64,000 nucleotides of DNA from Aquaticitalea lipolytica (lineage in GTDB: Bacteria; Bacteroidota; Bacteroidia; Flavobacteriales; Flavobacteriaceae), in the NCBI RefSeq assembly GCF_014641635.1, contig NZ_BMIC01000002.1, forward strand, positions 62,001 to 126,000, given 5' to 3'. Every line of letters starts with the position of its first letter. Position 1 is the stretch's first letter. Under the pieces are notes generated by a model, which was not told the origin of the DNA, did not search any database, and worked only from the letters and a program-made list of their open reading frames with translations. Both the position numbers and the translations under genes were made by a program. Shown here one piece after another: positions 54,319 to 63,227 of the stretch.

Positions 54319-54804
54319 ATGCTAGTAGATTTTAATACATTACCAGAAGAATCTCGTGTTTGGATTTACCAAGCTAATCGTTCATTTACTGATGAAGAAA
54401 TTACAGAAATAGAATCTAAATTAAACGTTTTTATTGAAAACTGGACTGCTCATGGCAGCGATTTACAATCTGGATACCTTATTAAATATAAGCGTTTTAT
54501 AATTATCGCCTTAAATCAAAACTTAAATAAAGCAACTGGTTGCTCAATTGATGCTTCAGTTCATTTTATTCAGCAATTAGAAAAAGACTATAATGTTGAT
54601 TTAATGGACAAAATGAATGTATCATATAAACAAGGAGATTTCATTGCCTACAAAACGCTAATAGATTTTAAAAAAATGGCGAAAGACAAAGCTGTTTCTA
54701 AAAATACAATTGTATTCAATAATTTAGTTACTAATATTGCAGAGCTAAATGAAAATTGGGAAGTTCCTGCAAGTGAAAGCTGGCATAGTCGCTTTTTAAA
54801 CTAG
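54319..54804 (+). CDS. Conserved small protein of unknown function
   Basis: A 161-residue soluble protein with no signal peptide. It starts MLVDFNTLPEESRVWIYQANRSFTDEE and includes WTAHGSDLQSGYLIKYKRF in the middle and WEVPASESWHSRFLN at the end. Similar proteins in Flavobacteriia are, from memory, often labelled ABC transporter ATPase, but no Walker motif or signature is present, so that name is not supported. The compact, conserved look suggests a cytosolic role. It lies four bases after the secreted protein gene. Confidence 0.75.
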   Translation: MLVDFNTLPEESRVWIYQANRSFTDEEITEIESKLNVFIENWTAHGSDLQSGYLIKYKRFIIIALNQNLNKATGCSIDASVHFIQQLEKDYNVDLMDKMNVSYKQGDFIAYKTLIDFKKMAKDKAVSKNTIVFNNLVTNIAELNENWEVPASESWHSRFLN

Positions 54805-54878
54805 TAATAAATTATCTTAATAACCTTATTGATAAATCTATCTTAAAGTCTTACAATATTCTTTCTAAAAATGGTAAT

Positions 54879-54895
54879 TTGGCACAGTTTTTAAT
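54879..54895 (+). promoter_or_regulatory. Candidate sigma-54-like promoter for the GH3 fusion gene
   Basis: TTGGCACA-GTTT-TTAAT has the GGCAC core of the -24 element with the right spacing, but the -12 element is poor (TTAAT rather than TTGCA). The ATG at 54917 is 22 bases downstream. Confidence 0.3.
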
Positions 54896-54916
54896 CTTAA
54901 AACAGAAACAAATTAC

Positions 54917-57835
54917 ATGAAGTCCATTTTTTCCCTTAGTGCTATATTTTTTCTATCGATTTTCAGTATATTAAATGCTCAAAATAGTCCTTTACAAACT
55001 AAAGATGCTATTAAGCAACAAAAATGGGTTGACAGTATTTATAATAACATGTCGTTAGAGCAGAAGGTAGGGCAATTGTTTATGGTTAGAGCATTTTCTA
55101 ACAATACTAAAGAGCATGAAAACTCTGTTTCTGAACTTATAAATAAATATCAAATTGGAGGTCTCATTTTTTCAAGTGGAGGACCAATTCGTCAAGCAAA
55201 ACTTAATAATCAATATCAAGCTATATCAAAAGTTCCTTTATTAATAGGAATGGATGCAGAATGGGGTTTAAGTATGCGTCTAGATTCTACTTATGCTTTT
55301 CCTTGGAATATGACTTTAGGTGCAATTAAAGATGATAAACTTATCGAAGAAACTGGACGTTATATTGGTGAGCATTGTAAGCGAATAGGAGTGCATTTTA
55401 ATTTTGCACCAGACGTTGATATAAACACAAACCCAAAAAATCCTATTATTGGTAATCGTTCTTTTGGTGAAGACAGAGACAATGTAACTGCTAAAGGACT
55501 AGCGTTTATGAAAGGCATGCAGGAAGCTAGTGTATTAGCTAATGCAAAGCATTTTCCAGGTCATGGTGATACTGATAGCGATTCTCATAAAACATTACCA
55601 ACAATTACTTTTAATGAAAAAAGAATTGATTCTATAGAGCTTTATCCATACAAAAAACTAATAAAAGAAGGTTTAGCAAGTGTAATGGTTGCACATCTAA
55701 ACGTACCTAGTTTAGAGCCTCGCCAAGGTTTTCCTTCTTCATTATCAAAGCATATTGTTACAGATATACTAAAAGATAGATTACAATTTAATGGATTAAT
55801 TTTTACTGATGCCTTAGAAATGAAAGGCGTTTCAAATTACAGTAAACCTGGTGATATCGATTTGGCTGCTTTTTTGGCTGGTAATGATGTTTTGCTTATA
55901 TCTGAAGATGTTCCTAAAGCAATTGAAAAAATTGTAGAAGCATATAATACAAATGAAATTTCTGAAGAGCGACTAGCGCATTCTGTAAAAAAAATACTTA
56001 TGGCAAAATACAAGGTTGGGCTAAACAAATACAGTCCAATTGGAGTATCAAATTTAGTTGAAGATTTAAATCGTTTAAAAGACGATTTGCTAAACGAAAA
56101 GCTATATGAAAACGCTATTACTGTTGTTAGAAATCAAAAAGACCTATTGCCTTTACGTCGCTTGGAAGCACGCAAAATTGCTTATGTAAAGATGGGTGAC
56201 GATGATGGCTCTGCCTTTTTAGACGAATTAAAAAAGTACACTCGAGTACATGAAATTAAAGCAGAACAATTAGATGAACTCATTATTCAATTACAAAACT
56301 ACAATACAGTAATCGTTGGGTTTCATAAATCTAACGCAAATCCTTGGAAAGACTATAAATTCACAGATCAAGAGTTAGTTTGGTTATATGAAATTGCTAG
56401 AACAAATACAGTAATTTTAGATGTCTTTGCCAGACCTTACGCGCTTATCGACTTAAAGTCTGTTGAAAATATTGAAAGCATAGTAATGAGCTATCAAAAT
56501 AGCGAGGTAGCTCAACGAAAATCAGCTCAATTAATCTTTGGGTCTATACAAGCTAAAGGAAGCTTACCTGTGTCTACAGGAGATAATTTTAAAGTCAATG
56601 ATGGCATAAGCTATAATGCAATACAATCGTTAAGTTATGGATTACCTGAAAGTGTTGGAATGAGCTCAGAAAAGCTTAAAAAGTTAGATTCAATGGCGCT
56701 TTTGGCAATAAAAATTAAGGCAACACCAGGACTTCAGTTATTAGTAGCAAGAAAAGGAAAGGTTATCTATAATAAAACCTTTGGAAAACATACTTATGAT
56801 GAGAACGAGCCAGTAAAATTTGAGGATATTTATGATGTAGCTTCATTAACCAAAATTTTAGCCACATTGCCTTTATTAATGGAACTTGAAGAAAAAGGAG
56901 TAATAACCTTAGACACTAAACTCTCTAAAATTCTTCCAGAATATCAAGCTTCAAATAAAAAAAATATCACAATAAAAGAAATGTTATCACATTATGCACG
57001 TCTTAGACCTTGGGAGCCATTTTATACAAAGACATTAGATTCGGCCACCAAAAAACCTAGTGCAGATTATTATAGAAGAAAGCCTAGTCCTAAATACAGT
57101 ATAAAAGTGGCAGACGAAGTGTTTTTACGATATGATTATCCAGATACAATACAAAAAATTATAAAGGATAGTGATTTGCTTTCAACTTTACGATATCGCT
57201 ATAGTGATTTTCCGTATTATATTTTAAAGAAATATATTGAAGGTTATTACGACAAAACATTAGATGAATTGGTTCAGGATCATTTTTATCAATCATTAGG
57301 AGCAAATTATACAACTTATAATCCGTCTTCAAAGTTTAGTGATGAAAATATTGTGCCTACTGAGATTGATGATTATTTCAGATATCAAAAAATACAAGGT
57401 TATGTGCATGATATGGGAGCAGCAATGCAAAATGGAGTAGGTGGACATGCAGGAGTTTTTAGTAATGCAAATGACGTTGCAAAAATTATGCAGATGTATT
57501 TACAAAAAGGATATTATGGTGGACAGCGTTATTTTAAACCAGAAACTATAGATAAGTTTAATACATGTTATTTCTGTACAAAAAATAACAGAAGAGGAAT
57601 TGGTTTTGATAAGCCTCAACTAGGTGAAGATGGACCAACATGTGGATGTGTTTCAATGACAAGTTTTGGACATTCTGGATTTACTGGAACTTATGCTTGG
57701 GCAGATCCTGACGAGGATATTGTATATATATTTTTATCAAACAGAACGTATCCAAACGCTAATAATAATGTATTGTTGAAAGAAGGCATAAGAACCGAAA
57801 TTCAGCGATTAATTTACGAAGCTATAATAGAATAA
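54917..57835 (+). CDS. NagZ-type GH3 glycosidase fused to a beta-lactamase-like serine hydrolase (AmiE-like)
   Basis: A 972-residue periplasmic protein with a signal peptide (about 1-22). The GH3 domain (about 30-380) has the NagZ signature KHFPGHGDTDSDSHKTLP and nucleophile Asp in IFTDALEMKG. A linking GH3 C-terminal region precedes a serine beta-lactamase-fold domain (about 585-970), with Ser643 and Lys646 in VASLTKIL (SxxK), a Tyr near YSDFPYYIL and GHSGFTGTYA corresponding to the KTG/HSG motif. In Bacillus the two activities (NagZ and AmiE) are separate neighbouring genes that trim muropeptides. The fused form is known from Bacteroidota. It likely releases GlcNAc and then removes peptide from MurNAc. 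Confidence 0.9.
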   Translation: MKSIFSLSAIFFLSIFSILNAQNSPLQTKDAIKQQKWVDSIYNNMSLEQKVGQLFMVRAFSNNTKEHENSVSELINKYQIGGLIFSSGGPIRQAKLNNQYQAISKVPLLIGMDAEWGLSMRLDSTYAFPWNMTLGAIKDDKLIEETGRYIGEHCKRIGVHFNFAPDVDINTNPKNPIIGNRSFGEDRDNVTAKGLAFMKGMQEASVLANAKHFPGHGDTDSDSHKTLPTITFNEKRIDSIELYPYKKLIKEGLASVMVAHLNVPSLEPRQGFPSSLSKHIVTDILKDRLQFNGLIFTDALEMKGVSNYSKPGDIDLAAFLAGNDVLLISEDVPKAIEKIVEAYNTNEISEERLAHSVKKILMAKYKVGLNKYSPIGVSNLVEDLNRLKDDLLNEKLYENAITVVRNQKDLLPLRRLEARKIAYVKMGDDDGSAFLDELKKYTRVHEIKAEQLDELIIQLQNYNTVIVGFHKSNANPWKDYKFTDQELVWLYEIARTNTVILDVFARPYALIDLKSVENIESIVMSYQNSEVAQRKSAQLIFGSIQAKGSLPVSTGDNFKVNDGISYNAIQSLSYGLPESVGMSSEKLKKLDSMALLAIKIKATPGLQLLVARKGKVIYNKTFGKHTYDENEPVKFEDIYDVASLTKILATLPLLMELEEKGVITLDTKLSKILPEYQASNKKNITIKEMLSHYARLRPWEPFYTKTLDSATKKPSADYYRRKPSPKYSIKVADEVFLRYDYPDTIQKIIKDSDLLSTLRYRYSDFPYYILKKYIEGYYDKTLDELVQDHFYQSLGANYTTYNPSSKFSDENIVPTEIDDYFRYQKIQGYVHDMGAAMQNGVGGHAGVFSNANDVAKIMQMYLQKGYYGGQRYFKPETIDKFNTCYFCTKNNRRGIGFDKPQLGEDGPTCGCVSMTSFGHSGFTGTYAWADPDEDIVYIFLSNRTYPNANNNVLLKEGIRTEIQRLIYEAIIE

Positions 57836-57845
57836 CATGAAATGA

Positions 57846-57886
57846 GCCATAACAATAAGGTTGATACTAACCTAAATGGTAATGGC
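57846..57886 (+). other. Nested hairpin between the GH3 fusion gene and bshA
   Basis: GCCAT (57846-57850) pairs with ATGGC (57882-57886), and AGGTT (57858-57862) with AACCT (57869-57873) inside it. No T-run follows, so a terminator is doubtful. It may be an RNA-processing or attenuation element. Confidence 0.3.
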
Positions 57887-57904
57887 GAATAAAATAAATA
57901 ATAG

Positions 57905-59044
57905 ATGAAAATAGGAATTGTATGTTACCCAACATTTGGAGGTAGTGGAGTAGTTGCTACAGAACTTGGATTGGCATTATCTAAAAGAGGTCATGAAATT
58001 CACTTTATAACTTACAGTCAACCAGTACGTCTAGATTTATTAGGTAATAATGTCCATTTTCATGAAGTAAATGTTCCTGAATATCCACTGTTTTTATATC
58101 AACCATATGAGTTAGCTCTTTCTAGTAAATTAGTAGACATGGTTAAACTATATGGCATTGAAATTTTGCATGTTCATTATGCGATTCCACATGCATATGC
58201 AGCCTATATGGCTAAAAAAATGTTACAGGAAGAAGGCATTTATGTGCCGATTGTTACAACACTTCACGGAACAGATATTACACTTGTTGGTAGTCATCCG
58301 TTTTATAAACCAGCAGTGACCTTTAGTATAAACAAATCTGATGCTGTTACATCTGTTTCTCAAAGTTTAAAAGATGACACTTTGCGTTTATTTGATATAA
58401 AAAACGAAATAGATGTTGTACCAAACTTTATTGATTTTAGTAGACATAAAACACATTTTACTGACTGCCAGAGAGACATTATGGCAAATGAGAATGAAAA
58501 AATCATAACTCATATAAGTAACTTCAGAAAAGTAAAACAAATACCAGATGTTATAAAGGTGTTTTTTAACATACAAAAACAAATCCCAGCAAAACTGATG
58601 ATGGTAGGTGAAGGGCCTGAAAGACTGGAAGCAGAGCAATTATGTGAATCTTTAGGCATTACAGATAAAGTTGTGTTCTTTGGAAATAGCAATGAAATAG
58701 ATAAGATATTATGCTTTAGTGATTTATTCTTGTTGCCTTCAGTTACAGAGAGCTTTGGTTTAGCTGCATTAGAAGCAATGGCGTCTGGAGTTCCTGTAAT
58801 TTCAAGCAATACAGGAGGAATCCCTGAGGTTAATATTGATGGTGTTTCTGGTTTTTTAAGTGATGTAAATGATGTGGAAGATATGTCTAAAAATGCAATT
58901 CGAATTTTAAGCGATAACAATCGCTTAAAAGAGTTTAAAGAACGAGCTAAGGATGAGTCTAAAAAATTCGATATATCTAATATAGTCCCTAAATATGAAG
59001 CTATTTATAAGCGTACATTGAAAAAATGTATGATTTTGAAATAA
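57905..59044 (+). CDS. bshA: N-acetyl-alpha-D-glucosaminyl L-malate synthase (BshA)
   Basis: A 379-residue GT4 glycosyltransferase making GlcNAc-malate, the first step of bacillithiol synthesis. The N-terminus IGIVCYPTFGGSGVVATELG and the HVHYAIPHAYAAYMA segment are the family signature. The C-terminal lobe has FLLPSVTESFGLAALEAMASG, where the E(x7)E pair binds UDP-GlcNAc. Length is normal. Bacillithiol is the likely major thiol, which suits the ArsC and Bcp entries. bshB and bshC are not in the window. Confidence 0.95.
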   Translation: MKIGIVCYPTFGGSGVVATELGLALSKRGHEIHFITYSQPVRLDLLGNNVHFHEVNVPEYPLFLYQPYELALSSKLVDMVKLYGIEILHVHYAIPHAYAAYMAKKMLQEEGIYVPIVTTLHGTDITLVGSHPFYKPAVTFSINKSDAVTSVSQSLKDDTLRLFDIKNEIDVVPNFIDFSRHKTHFTDCQRDIMANENEKIITHISNFRKVKQIPDVIKVFFNIQKQIPAKLMMVGEGPERLEAEQLCESLGITDKVVFFGNSNEIDKILCFSDLFLLPSVTESFGLAALEAMASGVPVISSNTGGIPEVNIDGVSGFLSDVNDVEDMSKNAIRILSDNNRLKEFKERAKDESKKFDISNIVPKYEAIYKRTLKKCMILK

Positions 59045-59581
59045 CTACAATTTAATTTCAAAAAAACATACATCTGCATTATGATAATGACTAGGCAGCC
59101 CTTCATAATTTTTTAGTTTCCAGATTCCTAAAAAGTTAAAACCACTATTTTTATAATGCTCAATTAATCTAGTGTTATAACCACAAGTGTCTAATCTTAT
59201 ATATTTTTTATATTTTGCTTTGGCATATAATTTTGCCCAATCAACTATTTGTGATACAAATTTATGTCCTCTAAACTCTGGATTTGTAGCAATTCTGTGA
59301 ATGTAAATAGAAGGATCAGTATCTCTATCTTCCCAAATTTCAGGGTCATTAAACGTTATAGCCCAAATACAGGCAATTTTATTATCAATAACCATTTTCC
59401 ATTGTCTGCTGTCTTTAATTTCAGACATAACCATCTCTCTGTCAAACTCTGGCCATTGATTATCTGGAAATTTATCTTTTTGGTATTCCGTAGCTATTCT
59501 ATATAAAGAGAAAATATTATCAATATCTTCAATTGTACTGTTTTGTATAGTCAAAGGATATTTTTTATAAATGTTTTTCAA
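59045..59581 (-). CDS. GNAT family N-acetyltransferase
   Basis: A 178-residue acetyltransferase. The GNAT core has SIYIHRIATNPEFRGHKFVSQIV, where the R-x-G-H loop (normally Q/R-x-x-G-x-G/A) binds acetyl-CoA, followed by LDTCGYNTRLIEHYKNSGF. The start TTG at 59581 overlaps a TATATTTG -7 box, so an internal TTG at 59554 (MTIQNSTIED) is an alternative start that would give 169 residues and leave a leader. It is convergent with bshA, one base apart. Substrate unknown. Confidence 0.8.
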   Translation of the reverse strand: MKNIYKKYPLTIQNSTIEDIDNIFSLYRIATEYQKDKFPDNQWPEFDREMVMSEIKDSRQWKMVIDNKIACIWAITFNDPEIWEDRDTDPSIYIHRIATNPEFRGHKFVSQIVDWAKLYAKAKYKKYIRLDTCGYNTRLIEHYKNSGFNFLGIWKLKNYEGLPSHYHNADVCFFEIKL

Positions 59582-59605
59582 ATATACCTAATTAAATAAA
59601 TCAAA

Positions 59606-59630
59606 AAAACCACCTAAATAAGGTGGTTTT
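59606..59630 (-). terminator. Intrinsic terminator of the small barrel protein gene
   Basis: AAAACCACCT and AGGTGGTTTT, a perfect 10-pair stem with a five-base loop. The minus strand continues into a T-run. Confidence 0.85.
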
Positions 59631-59655
59631 AAATCTATTTTTAATTGATTTTATA

Positions 59656-60150
59656 TTAAAATTGATATCTAATACCAAGAGCAATATCGAAATCTAAATC
59701 ATTATTATCATACAACTCATCACCAAATCCTATTTCAGGTCTAAAGTCTAATGAAATTAATAATGGAATATCAAAATTATACTCAATACCTATATCTCCA
59801 GCAGCAAAAACAAAAGTATCTGTAAAATCATTACCATTGTTTGGGTTGTCAACGCTGAAAGATCCTAATCCACCTCCAACACCAGCATACCAATTAAAAC
59901 CACCATCAATGTTCCAAACCCATTGGTATAAACCAGCTAATTTAAATCCATCATAGTTTTTTCCATCTCTCCAACCTAGATCAACTTCTAAACGATTATT
60001 ATCACCTAAAGCACGTTGATAAGATACTTCAGCTCCAAAACCATCACTATCTCCTAGACGTAAACCTAGGGCGTTTTTCGAAATGTCTTGTGCATTCGAT
60101 AATGTTGAAAATCCAATAATTGCAATTGCTAATAAAAATAATTTCTTCAT
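59656..60150 (-). CDS. Small outer-membrane beta-barrel protein
   Basis: A 164-residue protein with a signal peptide (about 1-20, ending STLSNAQ). The rest is eight or so alternating strands ending in a terminal aromatic (IALGIRYQF), as expected for an eight-stranded barrel of the OmpA/porin-like family. The loops carry many Asp and Asn residues. Function unknown. It is monocistronic with a -7 box TACTTTTG on the minus strand (60236-60243). Confidence 0.8.
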   Translation of the reverse strand: MKKLFLLAIAIIGFSTLSNAQDISKNALGLRLGDSDGFGAEVSYQRALGDNNRLEVDLGWRDGKNYDGFKLAGLYQWVWNIDGGFNWYAGVGGGLGSFSVDNPNNGNDFTDTFVFAAGDIGIEYNFDIPLLISLDFRPEIGFGDELYDNNDLDFDIALGIRYQF

Positions 60151-60235
60151 AAGTTATAGTTTTTTTGTTTACATTAATTATATACGTTCAAATAGCTTAA
60201 AAAGACTATATAGAACAAATTCTTTAGTTCTCATA

Positions 60236-60243
60236 CAAAAGTA
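60236..60243 (-). promoter_or_regulatory. -7 box (TACTTTTG) for the small barrel protein gene
   Basis: The minus strand reads TACTTTTG 85 bases upstream of the ATG at 60150, implying a longer leader (about 80 bases). Confidence 0.35.
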
Positions 60244-60305
60244 ACGCCAAAACATTAATTATATTAAATTTCTTTATAGATTTATAAACAATCTTTTTAT
60301 TGATA

Positions 60306-63227
60306 ATGATAACCAAAGCACAGTTTGAGAATTTTAAATCGCATTTAGATGGCGATTTTTTTATAGATGAGTTAATGAAATCTATTTATGCCACGGATGC
60401 TTCTGTGTATAGAAAACTACCTCTAGCTGTTGCTTATCCTAAAAATAAGAACGATATAAAAAAGTTAATTGCTTTTGCTAAAGAGCATAATACATCTCTT
60501 ATTCCAAGAACAGCAGGAACATCTCTTGCAGGACAATGTGTTGGTGATGGAATTGTTGTTGATGTGTCAAGATATTTTACCAAAATATTAGATATAAACG
60601 AATCAAAAAAAACAGTAACTGTTCAACCTGGTGTTGTAAGAGATCAGCTAAATAATTACTTAAAACCTTTTGGTTTGTTTTTTGGACCAAATACCTCTAC
60701 ATCTAATCGATGTATGATAGGAGGAATGGTAGGTAATAACTCTTCTGGTACAACATCTATTCAATATGGAGTAACTCGTGATAAAGTTTTGGAGTTACAA
60801 ACCATTTTAAGTGATGGTAGTGAAGCTGTTTTTAATACTATTTCTTCTGAAGAGTTTAAAAATAAAACCAAACTTAATTCACTCGAAGGTCATATTTATA
60901 ATACGATTTATAAGGAATTAGAATCAGAATCTATTCAAAAGCAAATACTAGATAATTTTCCAAAACCAGAAATACACCGTCGCAATACTGGATATGCTAT
61001 AGACGAGTTAATACATTCCGACGTATTTACTGATACTAAAGAGCAATTTAATATGTGCAAATTGCTTTCTGGAAGCGAAGGTACATTAGCTTTTACTACA
61101 CAAATTACATTGCAGCTAGACGATTTACAACCGACTGAAAGTATTATGGTTGCTGCGCATTTTAAAAGTATAGAACAATGTTTAAATAGTGTTGAACTTG
61201 TAATGAAGCACAATCTATACACTTGTGAAATGATGGATAAAACCATATTAGATTGTACAAAGCATAATAAAACTCAACAGCAAAACAGACAATTTATTCT
61301 TGATGATCCAGAAGCAATATTAATGTGTGAGGTTAGGGGAAATACTTTAGATGGTGTTAAAAAGCAAGCAGAGTTATTAGTAAATGACATCAAAACATCA
61401 AATTTAAGCTATGCATATCCTATTCTAATTGGTGAAGAAATAGATAAAGCTGTTGAATTAAGAAAAGCAGGTTTAGGTTTGCTTGGTAATATTATTGGAG
61501 ACGAAAAATCGGCTGCATGTATTGAAGATACTGCAGTTACATTACCAGATTTGGCCAATTACATAAGTGAGTTTACTCAATTAATGAAAAGTCACAACCA
61601 AAAGGCAATTTATTACGCTCATGCAGGAGCTGGAGAGTTACATTTACGACCAATATTAAACCTTAAAACTAGTAAAGGCGTTTCTGACTTTAGAAAAATA
61701 ACAACTGATGTCGCGCATTTGGTTAAGAAATATAAGGGCTCGATGAGTGGAGAACATGGTGATGGTATTGTAAGAGCTGAGTTTATTCCAATGATGATTG
61801 GCAAAGAAAACTATCAAATTTTAAAACGAATAAAAGCAGCTTTTGATGCTAATAATATTTTTAATCCAGGAAAAATAGTAGATGCATATCCTATGGATGA
61901 AGGTTTGCGCTATCAACCTAATAGAGTAGAGCCAAAAATTGAAACGCTTTTAGATTTTTCGGCATCATTAGGTATTTTACGTGAAGCTGAAAAATGTAAT
62001 GGTTCTGGCGATTGCAGAAGGCTGCCAGAATTTGGAGGTACTATGTGTCCAAGCTATAGAGCAACTAGAAATGAAAAAGACACTACTAGAGCAAGAGCCA
62101 ACGCTTTACGTGAGTTTTTAACTAATTCTGAAAAACCAAATAAATTTAATCATAAGGAATTAAAAGAAGTTTTCGACTTATGTTTAAGCTGTAAGGCATG
62201 TGCTAGCGAATGCCCAAGTAGTGTTGATGTAGCGAGTTTAAAAGCAGAGTTCAAATACCAATACCAAAAGGCAAATGGAATTAGCTTACGAACTAAAGTA
62301 TTCGCACATAACAATACTTTAAATAATTTTGGAAGCCATTTTCCAAAACTGACAAATTTTATGTTTACTAATGGTTTTACGTCTTCACTATTAAAAAAAT
62401 CTCTCGGTATTGCTAATGAAAGAAGTTTGCCATTAATTTCAAATAATAGTTTAAATAAAAGCATTCAAGATGCTGTAAAACAAGATGTTAATAATAACTA
62501 TATTAAAACAATATATTTCTTTAACGACGAGTTCACAAATCATTTAGATACACAAATAGGAATAGATGCAATTCAATTACTAACTACATTAAACTATAAT
62601 GTTAAAATTGTAACTCATCACGAAAGTGGTAGAAGTTACCTATCAAAAGGATTACTTGAAAAAGCTAAAGATTTGACTAATAAAAATGTTTTAATATTTA
62701 AAGATTTAATCACTTCAGAAAGACCTCTTATTGGAATTGAACCTTCAGCCATACTTACATTTACCGACGAGTACATTAAACTAGCTGACGATAAAGTTTC
62801 TGCTGAACATATTGCAAAACATACATTTTTAGTAGAAGAGTTTATTCAGCAAGAAATAAAACTTGGCAATATTAAAACCGAACAATTCACTAAAGAAGCT
62901 AAAACCATTAAATTTCATGGGCATTGTCATCAAAAAGCTTTACGTAATCAATCATCTAGTTTTGATATACTAAATCTACCAGAAAATTATAAAGTTACAA
63001 TTATACCTAGTGGATGCTGTGGAATGGCAGGAAGTTTTGGTTACGAAAAGGAGCATTTTGAAGTTAGTATGCAAATTGGTGAGCAGACACTATTTCCTGC
63101 AGTTAGAAGCGCTAGTAGTACTACAATAATTTCAGCAAATGGAACAAGTTGCAGACACCAAATTAAAGATGGAACACAGCGAGAAGCTTTACACCCAATT
63201 ACAATTTTAAAGCAAGCTTTATTATAA
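60306..63227 (+). CDS. FAD-linked oxidase fused to an Fe-S (GlcF-like) domain, D-lactate/glycolate dehydrogenase-type
   Basis: A 973-residue flavoprotein. The N-terminal FAD-binding PCMH domain (about 35-250) has IPRTAGTSLAGQCVGDGIVVD and GNNSSGTTSIQYGV. The FAD-linked oxidase C domain (about 250-530) has AHAGAGELHLRP, then SGEHGDGIVRAEF. Ferredoxin-type Cys follow: CNGSGDC with MCPSYR, and CLSCKACASECPSS. Two CCG-type motifs (HGHCHQKALRNQ, PSGCCGMAGSFG) complete the GlcF-like end. This is the fused GlcD-GlcF (YdiJ-like) layout. It oxidises a 2-hydroxyacid and passes electrons to quinone. The ATG at 60306 is preferred over a TTG at 60300. Confidence 0.9.
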   Translation: MITKAQFENFKSHLDGDFFIDELMKSIYATDASVYRKLPLAVAYPKNKNDIKKLIAFAKEHNTSLIPRTAGTSLAGQCVGDGIVVDVSRYFTKILDINESKKTVTVQPGVVRDQLNNYLKPFGLFFGPNTSTSNRCMIGGMVGNNSSGTTSIQYGVTRDKVLELQTILSDGSEAVFNTISSEEFKNKTKLNSLEGHIYNTIYKELESESIQKQILDNFPKPEIHRRNTGYAIDELIHSDVFTDTKEQFNMCKLLSGSEGTLAFTTQITLQLDDLQPTESIMVAAHFKSIEQCLNSVELVMKHNLYTCEMMDKTILDCTKHNKTQQQNRQFILDDPEAILMCEVRGNTLDGVKKQAELLVNDIKTSNLSYAYPILIGEEIDKAVELRKAGLGLLGNIIGDEKSAACIEDTAVTLPDLANYISEFTQLMKSHNQKAIYYAHAGAGELHLRPILNLKTSKGVSDFRKITTDVAHLVKKYKGSMSGEHGDGIVRAEFIPMMIGKENYQILKRIKAAFDANNIFNPGKIVDAYPMDEGLRYQPNRVEPKIETLLDFSASLGILREAEKCNGSGDCRRLPEFGGTMCPSYRATRNEKDTTRARANALREFLTNSEKPNKFNHKELKEVFDLCLSCKACASECPSSVDVASLKAEFKYQYQKANGISLRTKVFAHNNTLNNFGSHFPKLTNFMFTNGFTSSLLKKSLGIANERSLPLISNNSLNKSIQDAVKQDVNNNYIKTIYFFNDEFTNHLDTQIGIDAIQLLTTLNYNVKIVTHHESGRSYLSKGLLEKAKDLTNKNVLIFKDLITSERPLIGIEPSAILTFTDEYIKLADDKVSAEHIAKHTFLVEEFIQQEIKLGNIKTEQFTKEAKTIKFHGHCHQKALRNQSSSFDILNLPENYKVTIIPSGCCGMAGSFGYEKEHFEVSMQIGEQTLFPAVRSASSTTIISANGTSCRHQIKDGTQREALHPITILKQALL

